This document shows, piece after piece, positions 46,710-57,150 of a stretch of DNA of 64,000 nt (the stretch's first letter is position 1; every line of letters begins with the position of its first letter). This DNA is from Buxus sempervirens (taxonomy: Eukaryota; Streptophyta; Magnoliopsida; Buxales; Buxaceae). Under the pieces are notes generated by a model. The model was not told the DNA's origin. It made no database searches and saw nothing but the letters and a program-made list of their open reading frames with translations. The stretch is from positions 22,759,866 to 22,823,865 of the forward strand of contig OX387185.1 of NCBI GenBank assembly GCA_947561395.2, read 5' to 3'. The position numbers and the translations under genes are program-made.

Positions 46710-46912
46710 GTTAGAAGATCTTCTTGAGGGTGTTGGAGCTCCCTTGAAGGCTGGACAGCAATTGGACCTCCTCCTTTGCACCACTAAGCTTCCTTCTTGG
46801 CTTCAAGTTGGAGAAGAAGAGAAGGGGAGAGGTTGGGGAGTGTCTTGAAGGGGGTTTAGAGTGTTAAGAAGGTGTTGAGGGGGAAGGGTTTTTAAGAGAG
46901 AAGGGTTAGGGA

Positions 46913-47165
46913 AGAGATCGGTTCAACCGGGAGAAGGTTTCATGGGGGAGAAGGGTTGGAGAAGGGTTAGAGAAGGGGTGGAGAAAGGTTCATGGGGGAG
47001 AAAGTTTCATGGGGAGAAAGGTTCAAGAGAAGTGTTGGAGAAGGGTTAGAGAAGGGGTGGAGAAAGGTTCATGGGGGAGAAGGTTTCATGGGGGAGAGGG
47101 TTCAAGAGAAAGGTTGGAGAAAGGTTCATGGGGGAGAGAGAGAGGAGATAGATGGGAGAGAGAGG
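46913..47165. repeat. Purine-rich minisatellite in the minus-strand LTR
   Basis: Irregular repeats of GAGAAGGGTTGGAGAAGGGT, GTGGAGAAAGGTTCATGGGG and similar. A (CT)11 tract follows at 47259-47280. This expansion accounts for part of the extra length of this LTR and may have displaced its promoter. Confidence 0.8.
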
Positions 47166-47169
47166 GGGA

Positions 47170-47309
47170 GAGACCCACGTGGGTCTCTTCTCTCTCTTCC
47201 ATCACCTCTTTTTTTTTTGTTACTTAGTGGTTAAGGAAGAAAAGATGTGGTGGTGGTGCTCTCTCTCTCTCTCTCTCTCTAATGTGATTCTCTCATTTAA
47301 TGAGAGAAT
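47170..47309. repeat. U3 palindromes of the minus-strand LTR
   Basis: Perfect 18-bp palindrome GAGACCCACGTGGGTCTC at 47170-47187, and at 47287-47309 arms ATTCTCTCATT and AATGAGAGAAT around a single base. They occupy the U3 position held by other palindromes in the array LTR. Confidence 0.8.
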
Positions 47310-47499
47310 GGATTTTTAGATTTTTTAATTAATTTAATTGGCTAAATTCAAGATTTTTTAGAAAAATTAGTATTATATTCAGGATATTTTGTTTCTTTTG
47401 TCCTTTTGTCCTTTCTTTGCCACGTGGTAGATGTGAGTTGCATATTCGCCACGTAGACAGCTTTCTACATTTTTGCCCTAGGGCTTGACCCTCTCATAA

Positions 47500-47910
47500 T
47501 TGCTTTATCCGGAACCTGATTCTACCAAACTCAATTGCATCAAAATCGTGTCGGGATTTCCTATCCATTGGGATAGAGTGCGGCAGCTAAATCAGCTTTT
47601 GAGTAGAAGGTCGAAACTACTCCCTAGGATTTGATTCTGCCCATAACCCCTTCATCTGGACCCAGATTCTGGCAAATTCAGTTGTGCCATAATCATGTCA
47701 GAATTTCCTATCTGCTGGGATAGGGCATGGCAGTTGATTCAGGTTTGATCAGAAAGTCAATTTCTGCTCCCCCTAGGGTTTGAATTGCTCATAACTTCCT
47801 CATATGGACTTCGATTCTAGCAAATTCAGTTGCGTCAGAACCGTATCAGGATTTCCTATCCATTGGGATAGGGTATGACAGTCAATCTAGGTTTGATCAT
47901 AAAGTCAATT
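47500..47910 (-). repeat. Three ~145-bp direct repeats in U3 of the minus-strand LTR
   Basis: The blocks at about 47510, 47655 and 47800 each contain CCTATCNnTTGGGATAG and CAAAnTCAnTTGnnTCA. They are homologous to the two-copy repeat of the array LTR. Confidence 0.8.
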
Positions 47911-47980
47911 TCTGATCCCTAGGGTTTTGAGTTGTCTTTTAGGGTTCACTTCCGAGAGGTGCAAAAATGGGGTGCTTACA

Positions 47981-48340
47981 AGTGGCACCGAAGTCGCCGA
48001 CGGGTGAGTCTAGTTTGACTAAGGAATTGTCGGGTAATACTGGACAAAGTTTAGGGCACCAAGGTTACCGACGGGTGAGTCTGGTTTGACTAAGGAACAT
48101 CCTGGCATAGCCTACCCCAATTATTGGCGCTGAAGTCACCGACGGGTGAGTCTGGTTTGACTGAGGAACGTCCAAGTACTACTAGCCGAAGTTTAGGGCA
48201 CCAAGGTCACTGACGAGTGAGTTTGTTTTGACTAAGGAATGTCCTAGTATAGCCTACTCCAATCATGGCACCGAAGCCACCGATGGGTGAGTTTGGTCTG
48301 GCTGAGGAACAATTGGTGGGGCCGAAGCCGCTGACAAATG
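47981..48340 (+). repeat. GTCACC-GACG-GGTGA repeats of the old relic leader
   Basis: Six diverged copies with GGCACCGAAGTCACCGACGG and GTTTGACTAAGGAA. The core is a small hairpin with loop GACG whose arms co-vary: TCACC/GGTGA (48136-48149) and TCACT/AGTGA (48207-48220). The left end is cut by the minus-strand LTR. It belongs to the leader of the plus-strand relic whose gag is at 63116. Confidence 0.75.
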
Positions 48341-48465
48341 AGTCAGAGACATGTTGAGGTAAGCCCGGGTGCTGCTTTTTAGCTCACCCCCTACACAAAC
48401 CTGACCTAGTCCAACCCCGTGACACTGAGCTCAACCAAAAGCCCTCGTAATGAAGGTTATCTTCC
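48341..48465 (+). other. Relic leader, unique spacer
   Basis: Short spacer between the two repeat blocks; no gene or structure recognised. Confidence 0.5.
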
Positions 48466-49445
48466 CTTGTCGCGGTAAGGCAACTAAAATAGATCAGTAG
48501 GGTTCTCTTTCCCAGTTGCCTGCAGGTGACTAAAATAGATCAGTTTCAATAGGGTTCTCTTTCCCAATTGCCTACGGGTGACTAAAACAGATTAGTTCAC
48601 AAAAATAGGGTTCTCTCTCCCAGTTGCCTACGGGTGACTAAAATAGATCAAAAAATCGGGTTCTCTCTCCCAGTCACCTCCAAGTGGCTAAAATAGATCA
48701 GTCTTCATCATCAGGGTTCTCTTTCCCGGTTGCTTGCGAGGGACTAAAATAGATTAGATTCATAGGGTTCTCTTTCCTAGTTCCCTGTGGGTGACTAAAA
48801 CAGATAAGTTTCAATAGGCTTCTCTTTACCAATTGCCTACGGGTGGCTAAAACAGATCAGTTCACAAAAATAGGGTTCTCTCTCCCAGTTGCCTACGGGT
48901 GACTAAAATAAATCAGAAAATCGGGTTCTCTTTCCCAGTCACCTCCAAGTGGCTAAAATAGATCAGTTTTCATCATCAGGGTTCTCTTTCCTGGTTGCTT
49001 GTGGGTGACTAAAATATATTAGTTTCAATAGGGTTCTCTTTCCCAATTGCTTACGGGTGACTAAAACAGATCAGTTCACAAAAATAGGGTTCTCTTTCCC
49101 AGTTGCCAACGGGTGACTAAAATAGATCAGAAAATCGGGTTCTTTCTCCCAGTCACCTCCAAGTGGATAAAATAGATCAGTCTTCATCATTAGGGTTCTG
49201 TTTCCCGGTTGCCTGCAAGTGTCTCAAATAGATTATATTCATAGGGTTGTTTTTCTTAGTTGCCTACGGGTAACTAAAATAGATCAGATTCATAGGGTTC
49301 TCTTTCCCAGCCATCTCCGCGCAGCTAAAATAGATCAGTTCCAAATCGGGTTCTCTCCCCCCCCCCCCCCAGTCACCTCCAGGTGGCAAAAATAGATCAT
49401 GAAAAATCAAGTTCTCTTCCCTTGTTGCCTTTGGGCAACAAAAAC
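48466..49445 (+). repeat. AGTTGCC-TACG-GGTGACT hairpin repeats of the old relic leader (~19 copies)
   Basis: A 50-58 bp unit GGGTTCTCTTTCCC-hairpin-AAAATAGATCAG is repeated about 19 times. Hairpin variants keep pairing, with wobble: AGTTGCC/GGTGACT (48622-48639), AGTCAC/GTGGCT (48672-48689) and TGTTGCC/GGCAACA (49423-49440). The flanks AGGGTTCTC and AAAATAGATCAG are far more constant than the arms. A 14-C run lies near 49357. Confidence 0.82.
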
Positions 49446-49629
49446 AAATGAGTTAACCCAGTCTTAATCAGATCAAAAGGAGAAAACAACAAAAATGATG
49501 TATGAATAAATTGGTTCAACCAGACAAAGTGTAGACACCCCAAATTGCACTACAAAATGAGAAAATAATGAAAACATTAATTGGAATTTAAAACAGGCCA
49601 AAAATGCATGAAAATGAATAATTAGAGCC

Positions 49630-49736
49630 TGGACCGTATTGCCACTACGGGCTAAGCATGCCCGAATTTTGAATACGGGCACACAACGCCCGTAGTAAAT
49701 ATACGGACATCGTTGGACCGTAAATCATTTACGGGC
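49630..49736 (+). repeat. CCGTA/TACGG palindromes in U3 of the complete element
   Basis: Four hyphenated palindromes: CCGTATTGCCACTACGGG, TGCCCGAATTTTGAATACGG, CCGTAGTAAATATACGG and CCGTAAATCATTTACGGG. They lie upstream of the TATA box, like the unrelated palindromes of the array LTR. A second set lies in the leader at 52568-52700, and a copy at 59305-59411 in the 3' LTR. Confidence 0.85.
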
Positions 49737-49936
49737 ACTCTAGACTCGTGCGAGTTTTGATCTTCTCTCGATTTCTGAGCCTTATCCTTGGTCCAATATC
49801 CCTTTAAATGAGCAAATTATTTATTTTATTCGTGCGAAATATCTTTGTGCATAAAGGAGTGGCATGATCTTGTGTTTAACTCAAACTGAAACTCTATCTT
49901 GCCAAACCTTGGACCAACCATACCCCTGTGTTTGAA

Positions 49937-49944
49937 TATAAATA
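49937..49944 (+). promoter_or_regulatory. TATA box of the complete element, 5' LTR
   Basis: TATAAATA followed by GAGAGCC; expected start of transcription near 49970, about 70 nt before the splice donor. The 3' LTR copy is at 59612-59619. Confidence 0.82.
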
Positions 49945-50034
49945 GAGAGCCTTTCCTCAAGCAAAAGGCCACAAAAATTTGAAGTCCAAGGAGCTCCAAG
50001 AGAAGAGAGGAACCCCTGCTGCTCTGCTTGCTCA

Positions 50035-50046
50035 ATCCAGGTAAGT
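50035..50046 (+). promoter_or_regulatory. Predicted splice donor of the complete element
   Basis: AATCCAG|GTAAGT, a perfect plant donor, with the intron starting at 50041. With the acceptor at 54149 the intron would be 4,109 nt and would remove the PBS and the hairpin array. The 3' LTR copy starts at 59716. Confidence 0.75.
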
Positions 50047-51345
50047 CCCTTTTCCCTTTTATTTTATGTCTTCAATTCTAGATGTAATAGGATCATCTCT
50101 ATTGCTGTAGAATAAGGCCATCTTTTGTATCTAGTATTCCTAAACTTGCCTCTAAGTACCTCAAGAGTCTCTCTAGCCGTAAAACGTGAAGAGAGAGCTA
50201 GGGGAAAAGAGAACAGGTGGATCCCTAGAATAGAACCCCATATCTGTTTTTCTCCTCTTTTTTGTAGAATAAAGCCTGTGATTGTGTTTGTGTAACCAAA
50301 CCTATCTCCAAGTACCTCAAGAATCCTCTCTAGCCGTAAAACGTGAAGAGAGAGCTAGGGGAAAAGAGAATAGGTGGATCCGTAGGGTAGACCCCCATGT
50401 GCTCTAATCTGTGAGATGTGGTTGCTTTAAATATCTTGATCATGTTTTAATGGTTTTTATGATGAATCTGGATTAATCCTATGAATCCATGATGTTTATA
50501 GCATGCGATCCCCACTTTTTTTATAAAATTCAGATTTTTGCCACTTTTGCACCTACAGCACTGTTTTCGTGATTTTTGTGATTTTAGGCTAAGATCTTGG
50601 ATTTATCATGATCAATATGATAGATCTGGATCCAGAAGCCTGAAAGTAAACTCTAAGGTTTCATGATGTGGTTTTTAAATCGTTTTTCATTATTGAGAGA
50701 AGACCCTACGGTCTAAGTTCTCCCCTTTTGATGTTCTTCATCAACATGGGTATTTTTGGTTTTTATTTCTTGATTTAACGTGAAATTTGGGCTTTATCTA
50801 TGTCCTGGACGATTCAAGTTCAATTCTGAAATATTTTATAAAAATCATATTTTTCTAGATTTCTAGAATTTAACTTGAAGCCAGATTTTTGGATTTTTCA
50901 CTTTAAATTGATTTTATTTGATTTTATCTTAATTTTGTTTTGATCATGAAACCCTTGGAATGGTATGATCATATTTGAAAGTTCTGGATCAATCAGGCTA
51001 TTCATATGAAAAAACCATACAATTTTGTCTTTTTATGTGATTTTTCATGATTTTTATAGCAAGCCTTTTTTCTTTGTAAAACATGAACAATACCTGGCAA
51101 CCACCTTGTGTGGATGAATAGGGGTGCCTAACACCTTCCCCTGTTCATAACCTAATCCCCTTACCCATCTCTGGTTGTTTTTTTAGGAGGGTTATTTTTA
51201 CCCTAAAATTGCCTTTTGTGCTTATTTAATATTTTGGTGTCCATTAACACCTAAATTGAATGGTGGCGACTCTTTGTTTTATTTTAATCCCGTGTGATGA
51301 TTGTGGAAGTCAAAGGATTTTTGATTTTTTCCCATGTCTCACAAC

Positions 51346-51363
51346 TGGCGACTCTGCTGGGGA
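51346..51363 (+). other. Primer binding site of the complete element
   Basis: TGGCGACTCTGCTGGGGA two bases after the LTR end; two changes from the array site. Confidence 0.88.
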
Positions 51364-52560
51364 CTTGAGGATTTCAGCCTTTTTGGTGTTTGTTCATGTT
51401 TTTGATTTTTTTGATTTGCTTGCTATTTTGTGTTCTTAAGCATATTGAGTATGTTTTAAATCTGAATTATTGCTTAAGAATTCATGAGGGTAGAAACATG
51501 CTTAATTCTGATATATAGGATTGTTTCTACAAACATGCGTAGGGGAAGTCCGTTTTGCTGAACCATGCTTATTTTTTGCTATATTTTCATAATAGCATGT
51601 TTTAATTTTCAGCATGATCTCCATGATGATTTTTGGTGTATAACATGATCATATGTTTGCATGATTAGATGATTTTTTTTATGAGCATGTTTTAGGTGCT
51701 ATAGGATTGCTGTATTTACTTGTTTATTTCAAATATGCTTTCTTATTATGCCTTGGTTTGTTTATGCATGGCTACGAAAAGAGTGGCAAGGGTTTGGGAC
51801 GTTGTGAATGCACCCTATTTTTACAATGCACTGTGCACCTTTTATTTTTTACACAGCCTACCCTTAACCTATAGGAAGTTGAACACGAATGTGTGTAGCT
51901 TGGCCCAACGAGGTCGATACTTCGGAAAGTGAAAGTGAAAACATTCACCTTAAAACTTTGAGCTAATGATGTGATGATAACGTGGATCTGGGATTCTGGT
52001 CATCACTAGGCTTGAGTGCTAAGTTGCCATTAAGCCAAAACCCAAAGCCCCTACGCTTGAAGGTGGAGTTACACGTTTTTTTGGCTAAAATACACAATTA
52101 CGTGGGAATATAGGTTTGTAATTGTGGGAAGGCCGTTTGCATGGCTTACAAACCAGGGCATAATGCGGATGCCATATTGAAGGTAAACAAGGTAACAAGG
52201 TAATCCTATTCTTCTACATTATTTTCATGTCATAGGGGAGTCATGGTGCCCATTGGTTTGGAATAAATTGGTCCCAAAATATGCACGTTTCTAAAATTGG
52301 TGCAGCCCATAGGAAGAGTTTCTAACTCTGTTTAGAATCAACCCTACCCAATGTTCATGCAAGAGTCAACAAAAGGGTACCAAATCCTTGAGTATGGTGT
52401 CAATTTGGAGGGTAAATGTGCCCTCCCAAGCATGTGTTTTTACAAATAGGCCAAGGTCCACTTTGGGACAGTTTAGAAGCCTTGCACTGGGTGAACCGTA
52501 TGTTTGGATGAGCAATTAAAGTGATCAAACCATGAAAAAATTGAGAAAACATAAAAGAGC
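51364..52560 (+). other. Leader of the complete element, no gene
   Basis: T-rich non-coding leader. Short frames such as 51720-51932 have no conserved features. Nothing resembling the array leader beyond the PBS was recognised. Confidence 0.7.
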
Positions 52561-52567
52561 TCCGTAA

Positions 52568-52700
52568 AACCGTATTTGATACACGGACTGGGCTCGCCCG
52601 TATTAGTTATACGGGCTGGGTTCGCCCGTGAATTTCATACGGTCACGGCTCGCTCGTAATTTGAATACGGGCAGGGCTGGAACGTACTGTATATACGGTT
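52568..52700 (+). repeat. CCGTA/TACGG palindromes in the leader of the complete element
   Basis: About five copies: CCGTATTTGATACACGG, CCCGTATTAGTTATACGGG, CCCGTGAATTTCATACGG, CTCGTAATTTGAATACGGG and CGTACTGTATATACGG. They are the same family as the U3 palindromes of this element, some 2.9 kb away. Confidence 0.82.
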
Positions 52701-52832
52701 TTCGCGGAAAACTCAATTTTAATCAGTTTTTCCCACTAAATATTATTCCTTTAACCTTTAAATAATGATAAAGGGAAATGAGTTTGAATAAAATGCTTCC
52801 AAAAAAAAATATGTGAGAGAAAATCCTTTGGA

Positions 52833-54004
52833 CCTCTGAAAGCCTTTGAATTTCAGACTTTTTCTCAAAACTCCTTGGGCCTATGAAAGCCTTTGAATTT
52901 CAGAATTTTTCACAAAAATCCTATGGGCCTCTGAAAGCCTTTAAATTTCAGACTTTTTCTCAAAAACTCTTTGGGCCTCTGGAAGCCTTTAAATTTCAGA
53001 CTTTTCCTCAAAAATCCTTTGGGCCTCTGAAAGCCTTTAAATTTCAGACTTTTCCTCAAAAATCCTTTGGGCCTCTGAAAGCCTTTGAATTTCAGACATT
53101 TTCTCAAAAATGTCCTTGGGCCTCTGAAAGCCTTTGAATTTCAGATCTTTTGGGCCATTTGAAAGCCTCTGAATTTCAAACATCCATTTCATCTTTGGGC
53201 CGTCTAAAAGCCTCTGAATTTTAGACAAATCATATCCTTTGGGCGGTCTAAAAGCCTCTGAATTTTAGACAAATCATTTCTTTGGGCCTTCTAAAAGCCT
53301 CTGAATTTTATACAATCATTTTTTTTGGGCCGTCTATAAGCCTCTAAATTATAGACACATATCCTTTGGGCCGTCTAAAAGCCTCTGAATTTTAGACAAT
53401 CATATCCTTTGGGCCGTCTAAAAGCCTCTGAATTTTAGACAATCATATCCTTTGGGCCGTCTAAAAGCCTCTGAATTTTAGACAAATCATTTCTTTGGGC
53501 CGTCTAAAAGCCTCTGAATTTTAGACAATCATTTTTTTGGGCCGTCTATAAGCCTCTGAATTATAGACACATATCCTTTGGGCTGTCTAAAAGCCTCTGA
53601 ATTTTAGACAAATCATATTCTTTGGGCCGTCTAAAAGCCTCTGAATTTTAGACAATCATTTCTTTGGGCCATCTAAAAGCCTCTGAATTTTAGACAAATC
53701 ATTTCTTTGGGCCGTCTAAAAGCCTCTGAATTTTAGACACAACCTTTTTGGGCCGTCTATAAGCCTCTGAATTATAGACACATATTCTTTGGGCCGTCTA
53801 TAAGCCTCTGAATTATAGACACATATCCTTTGGGCCTCTGAAAGCCTTTGAATTTCAGACTTTTTTCAAAAATATCCCTGGGCCTCTGAAAGCCTTTGAA
53901 TTTCAAACTTTTTCCAAAAATTTCTTTGGGCCTCTGAAAGCCTTTGAATTTCATATCTTTTTCTCTTTTTGTGGGACCTGTTGGAAGCCCTAGAATATTC
54001 CAAC
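52833..54004 (+). repeat. GCCTCTGAA-loop hairpin array (~25 copies) with co-varying stems
   Basis: Repeats of 40-60 bp. The loop GCCTCTGAA or GCCTTTGAA is kept while the arms change together: TCTGAAA/TTTCAGA (53026-53048), TTTGAAA/TTTCAAA (53158-53180), GTCTAAAA/TTTTAGAC (53416-53440), GTCTATAA/TTATAGAC (53544-53568) and a last GTTGGAA/TTCCAAC (53980-54004). Spacers are TTGGGCC and T-rich stretches. The array lies inside the predicted intron, upstream of gag. Frames on both strands here are repeat artefacts. Confidence 0.9.
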
Positions 54005-54125
54005 AATTCAAAAAAAAAAAAAAGAAGGAAAAGAAGCAAATAAAGAAAGAAACAAATTCAAACTCGTGTTCACCCAGCTTGCACATAGGCATACATAGGC
54101 ATGTGAATGAGATTAAATTGGCACT

Positions 54126-54150
54126 GATATTTTCTCTTTATTTTTCCAGG
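54126..54150 (+). promoter_or_regulatory. Predicted 3' splice acceptor before gag of the complete element
   Basis: A strong pyrimidine tract and CAG: TTTTCTCTTTATTTTTCCAG, then GTACCAAG. It lies 54 nt before the gag ATG at 54204. GTACCAAG after the AG is shared with the array. Confidence 0.75.
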
Positions 54151-54203
54151 TACCAAGTACACTTGCAACCATAGCTCTTGTAACCAGATCAAGAGCTCGC
54201 GCC

Positions 54204-55820
54204 ATGAATCCCATTGAGACTGAAGCTGATGCTCCTCACCCAGATATTGTCTTGTTTCAAGAACAAGTGGCAGGACTAGCCCGAATGCTCGAAAACATAC
54301 TATCAGTGCAGGCCCAACAAGTGCAAGCCTAGAATCAAGCATCCACTTCCAACTCAGCACCTCCACCCCAAATCAATATCCCACCTCCGGTTCAACCTAT
54401 TCCTGAACCCATTTATGAACCCACCCCTGAACCTATACTGATCAGGGATGAGACAGTTGAGTCTGAGAAAGAAAAGGAAAAAGAAAAAATGAGGGAAGAA
54501 ATGGAGAAGAAATTCATGCACCGACTGGAGATGATCCAAGATGAACTAAGGGAGGTAAAAGGGGTGAATAACTTTGGAGGCACCAATTTCGAAGATTTGT
54601 GCCTATACCCTGATGTATGTCTACCGGCCAAGTTTAAATGCCCAGATTTCGATAAATATGATGGCACTGGCTGCCCAATGAGCCATTTGAAGTTGTACTA
54701 TGGTGCCCTATGCCAATTTGGCCGGGATGACGGCATACTAATTCAACTATTTCAGAGGAGTTTAACTGGAGCTGCTTTGAGGTGGTTTACCACTTTAGAT
54801 CATGGGAAAATAAGAAGGTGGAAGGATTTAGCAGATTCCTTTTTGGCACAATACAAGTTTAACTCGGAGATCGTGCCAGACCGGTATGACATGATGAGGA
54901 TGACAAAGAGAAATGATGAGACCATAAGGAAATATGCTAAAAGGTGGAGGGAGTTGGCTGCACAAGTCAAGCCACCCGTGGGAGAACCAGAAATGATTTC
55001 AACTTTCATCATGACATTGGGTCAACCATTTTACAGTCACTTTGTGGGTCAAACTACCACCAACTTTGCTGCCCTAGTGCAAGTGGCAAACAGAATTGAA
55101 GATGGGATCAAGTCTGGGAAAATAGCTGATTACTCTGCAGTGTTGAACCAGGAAGCTTCCACCACTTTCTCTACATAGAAAAAGGAGAATGGTAATGAAA
55201 GAATAAAGAATGAAGAAAGGAGAGAAGCAAAAGTGAATATGGTACAACTTCCCAGGGAACCCTTCCAAATCAATGCCCATCCACCTCCTATCAAGCCAAC
55301 CCATCAATTTCCTTTGCTGCCTATTCAAATTAATGTCCCTTTTGCACAGCCTGCGAAGGAGGAAACAGAAGTAAGGAAGAGAAGGGAATTTTCTAAACTG
55401 CCTATGAGACCATCTGAGCTTTTGCCTACTTTACTTCAAAAGGGTTATGTGACTTTGAGGTTGCCAAATCCTCATGCAAGCAAGGGGAAGAATTATAATT
55501 CATCTGCAATCTGTGATTATCATATGAGCACTCCAGGGCATACCACAGATCGTTGCTTGGCCCTAAAGCATGCAATCCAAGATTTGTTGGATAATAACTC
55601 CTTATCATTTAATTTAGTTACACCCATCCCACCTACCGATAACAATGGGGCAGGCAGCTCAAATGCAATATTGGCAATTTTCTCTGGAGAAAGAAGATTT
55701 GACCCTTCTCAGCTTATCGCTCTTATTGGTCTAACAGTCAGGGTTTATCTTGAAAGAAATGCTCCTAGTTATGAGCAGGAAGGCTTGCCTCACTCAGCAA
55801 GAGAAAGAAATTATATGTAA
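54204..55820 (+). pseudogene. gag: Gag of the complete element, interrupted by two amber codons
   Basis: A single frame runs from ATG 54204 to the stop at 55820 (538 codons), broken only by TAG at 54330-54332 (codon 43) and TAG at 55176-55178. A short acidic N-terminus and a Pro/Glu-rich part precede a Lys/Glu coiled-coil-like stretch (about codons 85-115). The core starts at FKCPDF (codon 144) and includes FQRSL, RRWKDL, KYAKRWREL, TLGQPF and RIEDGIKSG. The zinc knuckle CDYHMSTPGHTTDRC begins at codon 437, followed by LALKHAIQDLLDN. No frameshift was seen. Both stops are one C-to-T change from CAG. Not functional as a full Gag unless ambers are read through. Confidence 0.88.
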
Positions 55821-56604
55821 AAGGGAGAAAAGTCAACTTTTGCCTTTGAGAACAGGGGCAGTTTTCGAACTCCCATGTTCTCTGAAAAGAAACCTGCATA
55901 AGAAGAATGCACATTTCCTGAGGATCTTAGGGAGCCTTGTTCTCAGGAAGTGATTTCAATAAAGGCTCTTCCAAAACAAAAAAAAAAAAGATTTTCCCCT
56001 TTAACATTTTTCTAGAAAAAAAAAGTTTTCAATAAGGTCCTTTTACTTATGAATCATATCTCTTATTGAATTTCATTGAGTTGAATATGACTTTGACATT
56101 GGGCTCAATTTTGAGACCAAAATCGAAGAAAAAGACATTTTATGTGAAAATTCAAATTTTTTTAAGTGTCATGAGAAGAATATTCTGCAAAATTATGAAA
56201 TGACCAATTTTATGGCCTTTGGAACCAAAGATGACCCACAGTCTTCAACAGAAAGATAGAAGAAGATTTGAAGTTCCTTCATTATAATTCAGAAAAGGAT
56301 TGCACCACTTGCTGATTCGTTCAAAGGGAGGTTGATAATATTGTTTGAAGAAATTTTGGGGCTTTGCACTTGAAAATATGGGAGAAGATTTGACATTTTC
56401 GTTGGAAATAGAATTGGGCATTATTTGATGGAAAGAATCCAAATTCATAAGATTGATCAAAAAATGAAGAACTTGTTCATAACAGAAGTTCTATTTGAAG
56501 AGGCTTTTATCTTGATAGAAGTTGATTTAAAAGGAAGAAGAAAAAATTCCTGAACTAGTCATGTAGTACAACTTTACCAAGTCTGAAAATTCAAACTTTT
56601 CCTA

Positions 56605-56735
56605 AAATGATAAGAGGCCTTTCTTTCTTATATCCCCAACAATTTTGAAATCCCTAGTTAAACCCTTTGAACTTGATACATTTTTCCAAGTAAACTAAAC
56701 TGAGAATTGTAACCCCACACTGGGGCAAATTTATT
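56605..56735 (+). other. Conserved non-coding module A in the complete element
   Basis: GATAAGAGGCCTTTC, ATCCC(T)AGTTAAACCCTTTGA, ACTTGAT and CCCCACACTGGGGCAAA (hairpin 56713-56725) follow the order seen in the array at 3230-3360. Confidence 0.75.
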
Positions 56736-57029
56736 AAGGCATAAAAAAAAGGAATGAAGGAACAATTGGGATTTTGAATATGTTTTCAGAAAAGGGGACA
56801 AAGAAAAAAAAGGAAAAAGAAAAAAGAAGAAGGAAGAAAAAGAGCTCATCAAATGATATGGGATATTTGGAGAATGTCTTCAAAATTGTGAAGAAAAGAA
56901 TGGAAAAAAGAAGTTCAATACTGGAGAATAAGTTTCAAATGAAGAAATCAAATTGAAAGAAGAACTTCATTACTGGGGGCAATTTTGTATTCATTCCAAA
57001 GGAAAAAATGCCTTAAAAATTACAATTTC

Positions 57030-57150
57030 AGTTAACCCATTTGATCATAGGGTATTTGAGCCTTTTATTCCTTTTCTTTCTAAACTAACACCAAGCCTTC
57101 GTTTCGTCCTATTCATAAGTCCTCTTTGATTAAGAAATTTTGAATTAAGA
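57030..57150 (+). other. Conserved non-coding module B in the complete element
   Basis: AACCCATTTGA, TTTGAGCC, ATTCCTTTTCTTTC, CCAAGCCTTCGTTTCGTCCT and AAGTCCTCTTTGATT match the array at 3830-3925. Confidence 0.75.

Larger units (their letters stand above)
42844..47980 (-). mobile_element. Minus-strand relative: 5' LTR, PBS and partial leader, cut by the array
   Basis: On the minus strand an LTR (47980 down to 44488) is followed by a primer binding site and a leader that ends abruptly at 42844, where the tandem array begins. The rest of this element should lie beyond the left end of the array, outside the window. It is a diverged member of the same group as the array. Confidence 0.85.
44488..47980 (-). 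repeat. 5' LTR of the minus-strand relative (3,493 bp)
   Basis: On the minus strand it begins TGTAAGCACCCCATTTTTGC, very like the array LTR start, and ends CATGCACA followed by GCC and the primer binding site. It keeps the U3 direct repeats (three copies), the splice donor at 46703 and the GGCCCA-rich downstream part, but overall is strongly diverged and longer because of a purine-rich minisatellite. No clear TATA box was found at the expected distance. Confidence 0.85.
49530..51343 (+). repeat. 5' LTR of the complete element (1,814 bp)
   Basis: Begins TGTAGACACCCCAAATTGC and ends CATGTCTCACA. U3 carries CCGTA/TACGG palindromes (49630-49736), a TATA box at 49937 and a splice donor at 50041. 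It also contains a duplicated AAGTACCTCAAGA-to-AGAGAA block (about 50156 and 50311) ending in GGTGGATCC. Confidence 0.93.

Noticed and set aside
47981-47990. Treating 44488-47980 as a 3' LTR of a minus-strand element extending right
   Set aside because: No purine tract lies next to the LTR start at 47980, whereas a primer binding site lies next to its other end at 44484, so it is a 5' LTR.
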